DNA of 44,073 nt from Pseudomonadota bacterium (lineage in GTDB: Bacteria > Pseudomonadota > Alphaproteobacteria > Rhizobiales > Hyphomicrobiaceae), in assembly GCA_023430315.1 (NCBI GenBank), contig JAEZAW010000180.1:1-44073 (forward strand). Direction: 5' to 3'. The position numbers were made by a program, and so were the translations under genes. Below the pieces are notes generated by a model, which saw nothing but the letters and a program-made list of their open reading frames with translations, was not told the DNA's origin and searched no databases. Position 1 is the stretch's first letter. Each line of letters begins with the position of its first letter. Below, piece by piece: positions 27,004-38,333 of the stretch.

Positions 27004-27055
27004 GGGCTGTCTAACGGACAACAGCCCTTAAAACCAAGCAGTAATCTGCGTTCAA
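27004..27055 (-). promoter_or_regulatory. Probable promoter with palindromic operator for the TRAP genes
   Basis: On minus, TTGAAC (27050-27055) and TTTAAG (27027-27032) are separated by 17 bp, a sigma-70-like pair with 4 of 6 matches each. GGGCTGT (27004-27010) and ACAGCCC (27021-27027) form a 7-bp inverted repeat reaching from the -10 element across the expected start. The rest of the 319-bp gap 26907-27225 holds a 10-bp palindrome AGACTAGTCT (26926-26935), CGGCACG/CGTGCCG (26956-26984), and a CGCGGG/CCCGCG hairpin (27204-27218) just after greA; no gene was found there. Confidence 0.45.
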
Positions 27056-27225
27056 GTTACTTTTCTGAAATCAAGCGCCGAAACGGCCGGATGTGCCGAG
27101 AAAATCAGCAGAAATGCTGGCCGGGATCCGCCCGCCGGAGGGGCGCTGAAACGATCGCGGCCGCCCTTCTGTCCGAAGAGCGACCGGCTGATCGTCGATA
27201 TGCCGCGGGCATCCCGCGCCTGGCG

Positions 27226-27705
27226 CTACTTCCACTCGACCTTGACGATCTCGTAGGACTTCGAGCCCTTGGGCGTCGTCACCTCGGCGGTGTCGCCCTT
27301 GCCCTTGCCGATGAGAGCGCGCGCGATCGGCGAGCTGATCGAGATCTTGCCCTCGCGCACATCGGCCTCCATCTCGCCGACGATCTTGTATTTGACCTTC
27401 TCGTCGGTGTCCTCGTCGATGAGGCTGACGGTGGCGCCGAACTTGATCTTGTCACCGGACATCTTGGTCGTATCGATGACCTCGGCGCGCGAGAGCTTGT
27501 CCTCGAGGTCAGCGACCTTGGACTCGTTCAGACCCTGGGCCTCCTTGGCCGCGTGGTACTCGGCGTTCTCGCTCAGGTCTCCGTGCGCGCGAGCTTCGGC
27601 AATAGCCTGGATAATCCGTGGACGTTCCACGGCTTTGAGGCGGTGCAGCTCCGTCTCGAGCTTCTGAAAGCCCTCGGTCGTCATCGGAACCTTTTCCATC
27701 GCCAT
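27226..27705 (-). CDS. greA: Transcription elongation factor GreA
   Basis: The 159-residue protein has the N-terminal coiled coil with the acidic tip motif GDLSENAEYHAAKEA and a C-terminal FKBP-like domain (FGATVSLID, SPIARALIGKGKGD). GreA rescues backtracked RNA polymerase by stimulating transcript cleavage. The frame stays open upstream, but the ATG at 27705 has GGGAGA seven bases ahead and fits the family; ATG 27699 is less well spaced. It follows carB by 110 bp on the same strand, a common alphaproteobacterial order. Confidence 0.97.
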   Translation of the reverse strand: MAMEKVPMTTEGFQKLETELHRLKAVERPRIIQAIAEARAHGDLSENAEYHAAKEAQGLNESKVADLEDKLSRAEVIDTTKMSGDKIKFGATVSLIDEDTDEKVKYKIVGEMEADVREGKISISSPIARALIGKGKGDTAEVTTPKGSKSYEIVKVEWK

Positions 27706-27815
27706 ATCCAAGTCTCCCAACCGGCTCGGCCACCTGGCCGATACCGCCGAATCAGTCGCAACAATCCACGGGAATAACGCCAGCTTCCCCCGTCCGGACC
27801 CCCTTGGCAAGGGCC

Positions 27816-31151
<3,336 letters not shown>

Positions 31152-31405
31152 GAGGCCGCTTTCTATTGCAGCTGCTCACGCTTGGCTATAGGCCGCGGCA
31201 AAGAGGCGGGGAGAGGCTGCCGGAGGCGTTTGCGGCCGTGCCCTCCGCGCACCGCAAAGGCGCCCGCCGGCGGCTCATCAGCCTTGACGGTGCGGCCCTG
31301 ACCGCGCTCCCATGTGACGTGCAATATCAGTCCCGGACGGGCCGCCCCAACCGCCGGCACTGGCGGGGTGAACCGGAACAACGAGGAAACAACCAGGAGA
31401 CGAGC

Positions 31406-31822
31406 ATGCTGATCAAGTTCCACCACGTAAATCTGTGCACCAAGGACGTCCCTGGTCTCGATGCGTTCTATCGGGATGTGATGGAGATGAAGACCGAGCC
31501 CGGACTCGCGGGGAACCGGGACAAGGAGCAGGGTTACGCCGGCAACGTGTCTTTCCTCTCGGATGGGCGCAATGAGGCCACCCAGTTCCACCTCGCCGAG
31601 CAGGATCTCAAGATCGGCTTCAAGACCGGGCAGGCCGTCAATCCGCTGGAGAGGGGCCATCTCGCCTTTCGCACGGACGACATCGCGGCCTTCAAGAAGC
31701 GCCTGGAAGCGAAGGGCATTCCCTATTCGGACTTCGGCGCCTGGGCCATGAAGGGTTGGGAGCAGATCTTCTTCTACGACCCGGCCGGCAACATCATCGA
31801 GGTCCACCAGGTCCGCGAATGA
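31406..31822 (+). CDS. VOC-superfamily protein (glyoxalase/dioxygenase fold)
   Basis: The 138-residue protein has two beta-alpha-beta-beta-beta modules of the vicinal oxygen chelate fold: FHHVNLCTKDVPGLDAFYRD at the start and GHLAFRTDDIAAFKKRL after residue 80. Likely metal-ligand positions are the first His (HHVN), the His in RGHLAFR and the Glu near the end (IIEVHQ). Such proteins include glyoxalase I, dioxygenases and fosfomycin-type resistance enzymes, so no reaction is assigned. RBS AGGAGA lies 5 nt before ATG 31406; an in-frame extension to 31166 shows no family similarity. Its stop overlaps the following gene. Confidence 0.88.
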   Translation: MLIKFHHVNLCTKDVPGLDAFYRDVMEMKTEPGLAGNRDKEQGYAGNVSFLSDGRNEATQFHLAEQDLKIGFKTGQAVNPLERGHLAFRTDDIAAFKKRLEAKGIPYSDFGAWAMKGWEQIFFYDPAGNIIEVHQVRE

Positions 31823-32232
31823 GCGAGGCGACAAACCTCCTTTTCGTCTACGGCACTCTCCTGACGCGGGCACGCGGTGAACTCGGGGCGGACATGCGGG
31901 CCCGCCTCAAGAAGGTGAGCACCAGCCTCGGCGAGGCGACAATTCCCGGTCGCCTCTTCGACATGGGCACATTCCCGGTCATGATCGCGGCCGCCGAACC
32001 ATCGGACATCGTCCATGGTGAAGTTCTGCGGCTCGATGATCCCGAGAGCACTTTCGCCTGGCTCGATCCTTACGAGGGCATCACGCCCGGCCATCGACGC
32101 CAGGGCGAGTACGAGCGCGTGCGGCGGACCGTACGACTGGAGAGCGGCGAGACGCTGGAGACCTGGGTTTATCTCTACGTCGCGCCCGCGACACACTTGC
32201 CGCGGATCACCAGCGGCCGGTGGGACAAATAG
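31819..32232 (+). CDS. Gamma-glutamylcyclotransferase-like protein
   Basis: The 137-residue protein has the GGCT/AIG2-like fold signature LFVYGTLLTR at the start and LDPYEG further in, which carries the conserved acidic residue. Enzymes of this type cyclise gamma-glutamyl groups to 5-oxoproline in glutathione or gamma-glutamylamine turnover. It overlaps the VOC gene by ATGA, and glyoxalase-type VOC proteins use glutathione, so a shared glutathione role is possible but unproven. Its closest relatives may be uncharacterised YtfP-like proteins. Confidence 0.85.
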   Translation: MSEATNLLFVYGTLLTRARGELGADMRARLKKVSTSLGEATIPGRLFDMGTFPVMIAAAEPSDIVHGEVLRLDDPESTFAWLDPYEGITPGHRRQGEYERVRRTVRLESGETLETWVYLYVAPATHLPRITSGRWDK

Positions 32233-32247
32233 GGCTCTCTCGGCGTC

Positions 32248-32799
32248 TCAGCTCAGATGCGCCCGCGCACTGGCCAGCACACGCTCGAACTCGGCATCGA
32301 GCGCAGCATTCGTCCCTCGGCATCCGAGCGCGATCTGCTCGGCGAAATCGAGATAGTCGCGGCGGCGCTGGCGCGTCCAGCTCGTCGGCGGATTGGCCTC
32401 GGTGTCGGCGACATTGCAGATCTTGTCGGCGAGCTTGATGAGCTTGGCGCGCGGCGTGAGCAGAGGCGCGTGCTCGATCTCCATGCGGTTTCTCTCCATG
32501 GACGTGAGCGAGCGATCATCCGTCACTTCGAGCACCAGCGACGCGACCATCGGACCGAATTGCTGCTCGATCTCCTCGGCGGTCGTCTCGGTATCCTCGA
32601 TCGTATCGTGCAGGATGGCGGCGACCAGCACCTCGATGTCATGCACGCCACCGATGCGCGCGATGCGCTCCGCGACTTCGAGAGGGTGATTGATGTAGGG
32701 CGTCACGCGCTCGCCCTTACGCCGCTGATCGCGATGACGCTCGGCGGAGAACGTCGCCGCGGCCAGAAGCTGTGTGACCGATGAATTTTCGGCGCTCAT
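32248..32799 (-). CDS. MESH1-like single-domain HD hydrolase (probable small alarmone hydrolase)
   Basis: The 183-residue protein is one HD domain of the RelA/SpoT hydrolase type. Metal ligands are visible as His38 (INHPLEVA), His64-Asp65 (LHDTIEDT) and Asp125 (KLADKICN), matching human MESH1 H35, H61, D62 and D122 with a constant offset of 3. There is no synthetase, TGS or ACT domain. The likely activity is hydrolysis of (p)ppGpp or, as reported for MESH1, of NADPH. It lies between GGCT (convergent) and the amidase on minus. Substrate is inferred from the motif match only. Confidence 0.88.
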   Translation of the reverse strand: MSAENSSVTQLLAAATFSAERHRDQRRKGERVTPYINHPLEVAERIARIGGVHDIEVLVAAILHDTIEDTETTAEEIEQQFGPMVASLVLEVTDDRSLTSMERNRMEIEHAPLLTPRAKLIKLADKICNVADTEANPPTSWTRQRRRDYLDFAEQIALGCRGTNAALDAEFERVLASARAHLS

Positions 32800-32820
32800 C
32801 GCGATTTCCGTCGTCTCCCC

Positions 32821-34254
32821 TCAGGTCGGGGCGAGCCTCGCCAGATCGGGAATGGGCCGCGCCGTGTCCGGATTTCCGGCCAGCACCTGCTCCAGCGCGT
32901 GCGCGACTTCGAGCACCATCGCATCCGAGCCGTTCGGTCCCGCCACCTGAATTCCGAACGGCATGCCCAGATGATCGAGGCCGCAGGGAATGACAGCAAC
33001 GGCAGGAAGCGCGGTCGTCAGGGCATAGGCGATCGCAAGCCAGCGCATGTAGGTCGGCATCTTCTCGCCGTTGATCGTGTCCACATAGAGCTGCGCGTGC
33101 GGGAAAGGCGACACCGCCGCTGCCGGGCAGATCAGGACATCGACCTCGTCGAAGAATTCGAGATAGCGTTTGTAGATCTTGGTCTGCTCGACATTGGCCC
33201 AGGAGACATCACCGAGCGAGTACTTCAGGCCGCGCTCGGTGTTGTCGATGACATTCGGGCCGAGCAGATCGCGATGCTTCTCCAAGCGCTCGCGATGCGC
33301 GCCGACGAACACGACGCCACGCAGGATCTCGAAGGCCTCGTGCACGTTTGTGAAATCGGGATGGCGGTTGCTCGTCTCGGCGAAAACCGAGCGGAAGGTG
33401 CGCGTACGCTGCTCGAAGAGCGCGGCAATATCCGCATCCACCGGCGCGCAGCCGAGATCAGTCGAGAAGGCCGCGCGGATCGAGCCGAGATCAATATTGC
33501 CGAGCGCTTCCGGCAGATCCTGGCTGTCACTCCCCGCAAAAGGATCGATCTTGTCGCTGTCGACTTGTGCCTTGAGCAGAAGGTGCAGGTCCTCGATGGT
33601 ACGGCCCATGGGGCCGATAACCGAGAACGGATTAAGCGACATCGGTCGCTCCGACGGCACGAGGCCGGGCGAGGGTCGGAATCCAGCAACGCCGCAGAAA
33701 GCCGCGGGCGTCCTGAGACTGCCACCGTAGTCGGAGCCTGTCGCGATCCGCACCTGCCCCACCGCGAGCGCTGCCGCGGAGCCGCCGGACGAGCCCGCGG
33801 ATGTCTTCTCCGGATCGAAGGGATTGCCCGTCGCACCGTAGACCTTGTTCTTGGTGTTGGCACCGGCGCCGAACTCGGGCGTGTTGGTCTTGCCGACAAC
33901 GATGGCACCTTCCGCGCGGACGCGCGCCACCATCGCGCTGTCCTTCTTCGGCACGTTGTCCTTGTAGATCAGGCTGCCGTACGTGGTCTTGAGTCCGGCC
34001 GTGTCCGAGAGGTCCTTCACGCCGAGTGGCAGTCCGTGCAGCAGCCCGAGATCGTCGCCACGCATGACGGCCTTCTCGGCATCGCGTGCGGCCTTCCGCG
34101 CTGCCTTCTCGTCAAGCGCAACCATGGCGTTGATCGCGCCGTCGGTCGCGCGGATGCGCATGAGACAACTGTCCAGCAGCTCCAGCGGCGAGATCTTCTT
34201 GCGGCCGATGAGGCGGCGCAATTCCACCGCCGAAAGATCACATAGCTCCGTCAT
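32821..34254 (-). CDS. Amidase signature family hydrolase
   Basis: The 477-residue enzyme has the full Ser-cisSer-Lys triad of amidase-signature proteins: Lys80 (GVKDLSD), Ser155 (AGSSGGSAAALA) and Ser179 (GSDYGGSLRTPAA), each one residue after the GatA numbering. It is not assumed to be GatA because gatB/gatC are absent and the C-terminal region differs. It overlaps the M20 peptidase gene by 4 nt (34251-34254), so the two hydrolases are probably co-translated and act on related amide or peptide substrates. Confidence 0.93.
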   Translation of the reverse strand: MTELCDLSAVELRRLIGRKKISPLELLDSCLMRIRATDGAINAMVALDEKAARKAARDAEKAVMRGDDLGLLHGLPLGVKDLSDTAGLKTTYGSLIYKDNVPKKDSAMVARVRAEGAIVVGKTNTPEFGAGANTKNKVYGATGNPFDPEKTSAGSSGGSAAALAVGQVRIATGSDYGGSLRTPAAFCGVAGFRPSPGLVPSERPMSLNPFSVIGPMGRTIEDLHLLLKAQVDSDKIDPFAGSDSQDLPEALGNIDLGSIRAAFSTDLGCAPVDADIAALFEQRTRTFRSVFAETSNRHPDFTNVHEAFEILRGVVFVGAHRERLEKHRDLLGPNVIDNTERGLKYSLGDVSWANVEQTKIYKRYLEFFDEVDVLICPAAAVSPFPHAQLYVDTINGEKMPTYMRWLAIAYALTTALPAVAVIPCGLDHLGMPFGIQVAGPNGSDAMVLEVAHALEQVLAGNPDTARPIPDLARLAPT

Positions 34255-35660
34255 GGCCGATAACCTGTCTGTTTGTCGCCGAGATCCCAGTAGATGCCCG
34301 TCACGTGCCGCATTCCTTCGCGCATGAGTGGCATCAGGATGTGCTCGTCGGGCGCGTGCTGCGAGCAGCCGGCATAGCTCAACGGCAGCCATACGCACGG
34401 CATGCCGATGATGTATTGCAGCATGTACGTCATGTTGGAGCCGCCACCGTTCGGCAGGATGCCGCAAGGCTGGTTCGAGTTGCGCTCGACCGCGCCTTTG
34501 ACCCACTGCGGCCAGGCATGACGGTGATCCGTGCGGCTCGCATAGAAGCGGCCGTTGTTGCTCGCGGGCGGCGGCTCGACCTTGACGTTGGTGAAGCCCT
34601 TCGCATCGAGATGGCGCCGGAGATTGCTCTCGATCGCGTTCTCGTCCGTGCCGACGACATAGCGCAGCGCGCAGACGGCACGCGCCTTGGGCGGCACGGC
34701 ATTGACGGGTTTCGCCGGATTGCCGGTCTCGAAGGCCAGCACCTCGAAGGAGTTAAAAGCCGAGATCTTCTCGATGCGCGTGAGGCCCGGCTCGCCCCAA
34801 TAGTCATCCACTTTTGGCGAGCGTGGCCCACCATCGCGGTCGATGCCTGTCAGCACTTCACGCACGTGCCCGGGAATTTCCGGCCGCCACCCCTCAACCT
34901 GGATGCGGCCGTTCGCATCGATGATGCTCGCAATGGCATGAGCAAGGATGACGCCCGGATTGGCGAGCAGCCCGCCCCAGTTGCCGGAGTGATGACCGCC
35001 TTCGCGCAGATCGACGCTCAAAGTGAAATTGCAGCACCCGCGGTTGCCGAGCGTGACGTTCGGCTTGCCGATCTCCGTGCGCGGCCCGTCGGAAGCGAGA
35101 AAGCCATCCGCGGCGAAGTCCGCCTTGTTGGCCTCGATGATCTCCTTGAGACCCTTCGAGCCATTCTCCTCGCCCGTCTCGATGAGGAACTTGTGATTGA
35201 AGCCGAGCTTGCCGCCGCGCGCCTTCATGACCTCTCGCAGCGCCGCGACATGGACCAGCGTCTGGCCCTTGTTGTCGGCGACGCCACGACCGTACACGCG
35301 CTCGCCCTCGAAGGAGAGCTTCCAGGGATCGCGACCATTCGCCCAGCGCCCTTCCATGCCGAGCACGACATCGCCGTGTCCATAAGCGATGAAGGTCGGG
35401 AGGCTCGGGTCCTCGATGCGCGTCGCGAGGAGCACCGGTCCGCAGCCAGGGAGCGGATTGGAGTAGATCTTGATCGTATAGCCGAGAGCTTCGAGCTCGG
35501 GGCTGATCACCGTCTCGAGGTACGCGGCAAGCACGCCGAGGCGATCCGGATTCTGGCTCTCGGTCGGCACGGCCACCCAGCGCGCGAGATCGGCGAAATA
35601 GCCGTTCGGCTGATCATCGAAATAGTCGAGGGCGCGGGTGACAGCCGTTTCTCGTGTCAT
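34251..35660 (-). CDS. M20-family metallopeptidase/amidohydrolase
   Basis: The 469-residue di-zinc hydrolase shows M20 ligands in order: AYGHGDVV (His-x-Asp), GVADNKGQ (bridging Asp), the EE pair ETGEENGSKG and a C-terminal GCSQHAPDEH. The middle dimerisation domain is present. Family members cut dipeptides, acylated amino acids or carbamoylated substrates. The ATG at 35660 has AGGGGAT about 5 nt ahead; a TTG at 35666 is an unlikely alternative. Transcribed ahead of the overlapping amidase, which suggests a two-step breakdown of one substrate. Not assigned a specific substrate. Confidence 0.93.
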   Translation of the reverse strand: MTRETAVTRALDYFDDQPNGYFADLARWVAVPTESQNPDRLGVLAAYLETVISPELEALGYTIKIYSNPLPGCGPVLLATRIEDPSLPTFIAYGHGDVVLGMEGRWANGRDPWKLSFEGERVYGRGVADNKGQTLVHVAALREVMKARGGKLGFNHKFLIETGEENGSKGLKEIIEANKADFAADGFLASDGPRTEIGKPNVTLGNRGCCNFTLSVDLREGGHHSGNWGGLLANPGVILAHAIASIIDANGRIQVEGWRPEIPGHVREVLTGIDRDGGPRSPKVDDYWGEPGLTRIEKISAFNSFEVLAFETGNPAKPVNAVPPKARAVCALRYVVGTDENAIESNLRRHLDAKGFTNVKVEPPPASNNGRFYASRTDHRHAWPQWVKGAVERNSNQPCGILPNGGGSNMTYMLQYIIGMPCVWLPLSYAGCSQHAPDEHILMPLMREGMRHVTGIYWDLGDKQTGYRP

Positions 35661-35807
35661 GATCAATCCCCTGGCCCGGGCCGGGTGAATGCGCGGGCGC
35701 TGTTTGATTTGTGCGGGACGTTAGAGCAAGAAGGGGCCAACCCCAAGGGGCGTGGCATGCATGGCTGGGGCGAGCCGGCAGCCGCACGGGCCAGGAGTAG
35801 TAAGTCT

Positions 35808-36488
35808 ATGTGCTCACGTTATAATTTGACTACGCTCGTCGAGGCAGTACGAGAGCATTTTAGTGTTACCAACGGCGAGCCTTACCCTCCCCGATACAAC
35901 ATCGCACCAACCCAGCCGGTCCTGATCGTCCGCCTGAACGAGGTCCGGGCCCGCGAGCTGACGCTCGTCCGCTGGGGGCTCATTCCCTCCTGGGCCAAGG
36001 ACCCGGCCCGCCTCTCCCTCATGATCAACGCCCGGGCCGAGAGCGCCACCGAGAAGGCCTCCTTCCGCGGCGCCATGCGCCACCGCCGGTGTCTCGTGCC
36101 GGCCAACGGCTACTACGAATGGACGGGCAAAGCCGGCGCGCGCCAGCCGCATCTCATTCGGCGGCCGGACAGCGGGCTCATCGCACTTGCGGGGCTATGG
36201 GAAAGCTGGCTCGGCGCCGACGGCAGCGAGATCGACACCATGGCGATCCTGACAGTCGCCGCCAACGAGAGCACTTCGCCCATTCACGACCGGATGCCGG
36301 CGATCCTTAGCCCCGAGCACTTCGATGCGTGGCTCGATACGCGCGGCTTCAATGCCGAGATGGCCGCAGAGATGCTGCGCCCTGCGCCAGCGGACATGCT
36401 CGAGCACGTGCCCGTCGATCCGCGCCTCAACAATGCGCGCAACGAGGGAGCCGATCTTATCGTGCCTTATCGAGATACGCTGTTCTAG
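35808..36488 (+). CDS. SRAP-family abasic-site protein (YedK/HMCES type)
   Basis: The 226-residue protein keeps the SRAP catalytic set: Cys2 (MCSRYN), Asn74 (INARAE), Glu104 (NGYYEW) and His160 (PIHDRMPAI). In E. coli YedK and human HMCES, Cys2 forms a covalent thiazolidine link with abasic sites in single-stranded DNA. Removal of Met1 is needed, and Cys at position 2 is consistent. The first 25 codons are notably A/T-rich against the GC-rich remainder, possibly to help initiation. AGGAG lies 10 nt ahead of the ATG. No LexA-type box (GTTC-N7-GTTC) was seen upstream. Confidence 0.94.
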   Translation: MCSRYNLTTLVEAVREHFSVTNGEPYPPRYNIAPTQPVLIVRLNEVRARELTLVRWGLIPSWAKDPARLSLMINARAESATEKASFRGAMRHRRCLVPANGYYEWTGKAGARQPHLIRRPDSGLIALAGLWESWLGADGSEIDTMAILTVAANESTSPIHDRMPAILSPEHFDAWLDTRGFNAEMAAEMLRPAPADMLEHVPVDPRLNNARNEGADLIVPYRDTLF

Positions 36489-36507
36489 GCGAGCCTCGCA
36501 TCGCCGC

Positions 36508-38094
36508 TCAGCACTGCCATTGAAACTCGGCGGTCTTATAGCCCGTATGAATCTCACGCAGCACGAACTTGCACGCGCGATCGCCGACTTGCACGTCGAT
36601 CCGCTGCCCGATCGCGAGGGGTTTCTCCTCCCCATGAACGCGCACGCCGACGAGTTCTCTTCGTCCTTTGTAGGGAGCTCTGAAGAATGTGATCAGGACG
36701 CTCGCGCTCCCGGCCTCGAACTGCTTGCCTGTCCCCTGATCCAAGGAGAGCACCTCGGCTGTCGGCGCTGCGGCAGGGAGCTCAGCGACAAGGCGCGCCC
36801 TTTCCTGCGGTGGATTGCCGAATGCTTTGCCGCATAGCACCTGAAAGTCGGCCTCCCGCGTCTTCAGGTTGATCTCTCGAAGAAAGATGCCGCACGCCTC
36901 TCCTTGCCGGCTGAGATGGACAAATTCGCCGACCGAGAGGCCCGTCTCCTCGCCGTTCACGCGGATGCCAACGCGCTCCCTGCGGCCCGTATATCCTGTT
37001 CCGATCATCGAGAAGAGGACGCGGCCGCCGAGCAGATCGAGGGACTTGCCTCCGGAAAGCGTCCACGGGTCACTCTGCGAGGGCGCGCCGCTGCCCCTAT
37101 CGGAAGCAGGTGGTGTTGGTGCTGGCGTTGGCTCGGCTGCGGCGGACTTGCTTCCCAGCGCCTGCAACCGCTCGCGGGCGAGTTCGGCGTAGAAGGAGCC
37201 GGCATAGCGATTGACGAAGGCCTGGAGCACTGCGGGACTCGTGATGTCCTTGGCAGCGGCCCATGCTTCGGCGGCGTCATCGCGTGGCGCTGCGGCGGCT
37301 GCCGGCGAAGCAGACGGCGCCTGCGATGCCGGATTGAAGTAGAAGCGGCCTGTCAGCGAGGAGTGCTCCCAAGGAACCTGTTTGTTGCCCGTCGCCTTCA
37401 TGACGTCATTGCGCACGCCAATGAGCAGCGTGCCGAGATCATCGCTCGACGCGCGCATGTTGCGCACGAGCGCCCCCGCAAAAGGCGAATTCCGTCCGCC
37501 ACCGTCGAGCGCGACATTGCCGGGCTGCGTAGAGAAGCTGATCAACGTGCCGATGCCCGCTTCCACGCTCGCGAGACCGTGGCCGATGCTTGTGGAGCGC
37601 GTGCCCATGGAGCGCGCGAGGTTCCGCGCGAGCGGATTGTCGCGGCACGCATCGAGGAACAGTATGTTGGTGCGCGCTTGGCTCTCCATGGTCCGCTGGA
37701 TGAGATCGAGGCGCACCATCTCGAAGTCGAGCGCTGCAGCGGCAGTAAGCTCGGCATCGACGGGAACGAGGTAATTCTGTCCCTGAACCTGAAGCGCGTG
37801 GCCGGCGTAGAAGAACACACCGACCTCGGCATTCTGCAGCGCCGTCGCGAAAGCCCGGACCGTGCGATCGAACGCAGGCTTGTCGAGGTCATAGCCTTCG
37901 ACGATCTCGAATCCGAAACTCGCGAGAGCGGCCGCAACATCGCCAGCATCGTTCTTCGGATTGGCGAGCGCCGCCGTGTGGGTATAGGCGGAATTGCCGA
38001 TCACGAGGGCAACGCGCTTTTGCGCACTGGCCGCCTCGGTCAAACAGAAGACGGCCACGATGAGAGAAAGCCATGCGTGCAGCAATGAGCGCAT
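36508..38094 (-). CDS. Exported caspase-like (C14) protease with duplicated C-terminal domain
   Basis: The 528-residue protein begins with a signal peptide (RSLLHAWLSLIVAVFCL, cleavage near ASAQ). A caspase/metacaspase domain follows (about 27-250), with catalytic His99 (FFYAGHALQVQG) and Cys150 (FLDACRDNPL). Next is an AWAAAKDITSPAVLQAF helical block (277-313) common in bacterial caspase-family proteins, then a Pro/Ala linker. The C-terminus has two homologous units (about 358-421 and 463-528) that share GRRE-x-VG-x-RV-x-GEE, IFLREI/FVLREI and a closing Cys; I do not recognise this domain. The ATG at 38094 follows a short gap after two palindromes. A periplasmic location is inferred from the signal peptide. 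Confidence 0.9.
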   Translation of the reverse strand: MRSLLHAWLSLIVAVFCLTEAASAQKRVALVIGNSAYTHTAALANPKNDAGDVAAALASFGFEIVEGYDLDKPAFDRTVRAFATALQNAEVGVFFYAGHALQVQGQNYLVPVDAELTAAAALDFEMVRLDLIQRTMESQARTNILFLDACRDNPLARNLARSMGTRSTSIGHGLASVEAGIGTLISFSTQPGNVALDGGGRNSPFAGALVRNMRASSDDLGTLLIGVRNDVMKATGNKQVPWEHSSLTGRFYFNPASQAPSASPAAAAAPRDDAAEAWAAAKDITSPAVLQAFVNRYAGSFYAELARERLQALGSKSAAAEPTPAPTPPASDRGSGAPSQSDPWTLSGGKSLDLLGGRVLFSMIGTGYTGRRERVGIRVNGEETGLSVGEFVHLSRQGEACGIFLREINLKTREADFQVLCGKAFGNPPQERARLVAELPAAAPTAEVLSLDQGTGKQFEAGSASVLITFFRAPYKGRRELVGVRVHGEEKPLAIGQRIDVQVGDRACKFVLREIHTGYKTAEFQWQC

Positions 38095-38168
38095 TTCGAA
38101 ATGCCTCTGCTTAAAAATATCGAACGGACCCGTGCGGACGCGCGGGCTTAGAAACACGCGAGCGGCAA

Positions 38169-38244
38169 CTAAAGCAACGGACTTGAAATTCACCTCAACT
38201 CGCGGCTAGTCGGGGAGTGAATTTCAAGTCCAAAGTTGCTTTAG
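38169..38244 (+). repeat. Large palindrome 1 of a structurally matched pair
   Basis: Left arm 38169-38193 is CTAAAGCAAC then GGACTTGAAATTCAC. Right arm 38217-38244 is GTGAATTTCAAGTCC, an AAA bulge (38232-38234), then GTTGCTTTAG. The 25-bp stem is perfect except for the three bulged bases, and the loop is 23 nt. Read on plus, it has the same layout as palindrome 2 read on minus. Confidence 0.9.
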
Positions 38245-38256
38245 AACACAATGTCT

Positions 38257-38333
38257 CTAAAGCGTCTTTGGACCTTAGATGCGACTTTGAGACCGGCCCA
38301 GGCGTGGGTCGCATCTAAGGTCCGACGCTTTAG
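38257..38333 (-). repeat. Large palindrome 2 of a structurally matched pair, holding a stop codon
   Basis: On plus, CTAAAGCGTC (38257-38266), TTTG, and GACCTTAGATGCGAC (38271-38285) face GTCGCATCTAAGGTC (38308-38322), C, and GACGCTTTAG (38324-38333); loop 22 nt. On minus it reads as CTAAAGC-nnn-GGAC ... GTCC-AAA-nnn-GCTTTAG, the same plan as palindrome 1 but with other stem bases. The TAA stop of the helix-hairpin-helix gene (38330-38332) is in its outer arm, so it may also act as that gene's 3'-end structure. Confidence 0.9.

Noticed and set aside
31166..31405. N-terminal extension of the VOC protein frame
   Set aside because: Low-complexity, no RBS at its start and no family match; the ATG at 31406 has a good RBS.
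35661..35807. LexA/SOS box ahead of the SRAP gene
   Set aside because: No GTTC-N7-GTTC or GAAC-N7-GAAC was found.
38169..38333. Palindromes as integron attC sites
   Set aside because: The GTTRRRY/RYYYAAC core is not met (palindrome 2 has GTC/GAC) and no integrase or cassette array is present.
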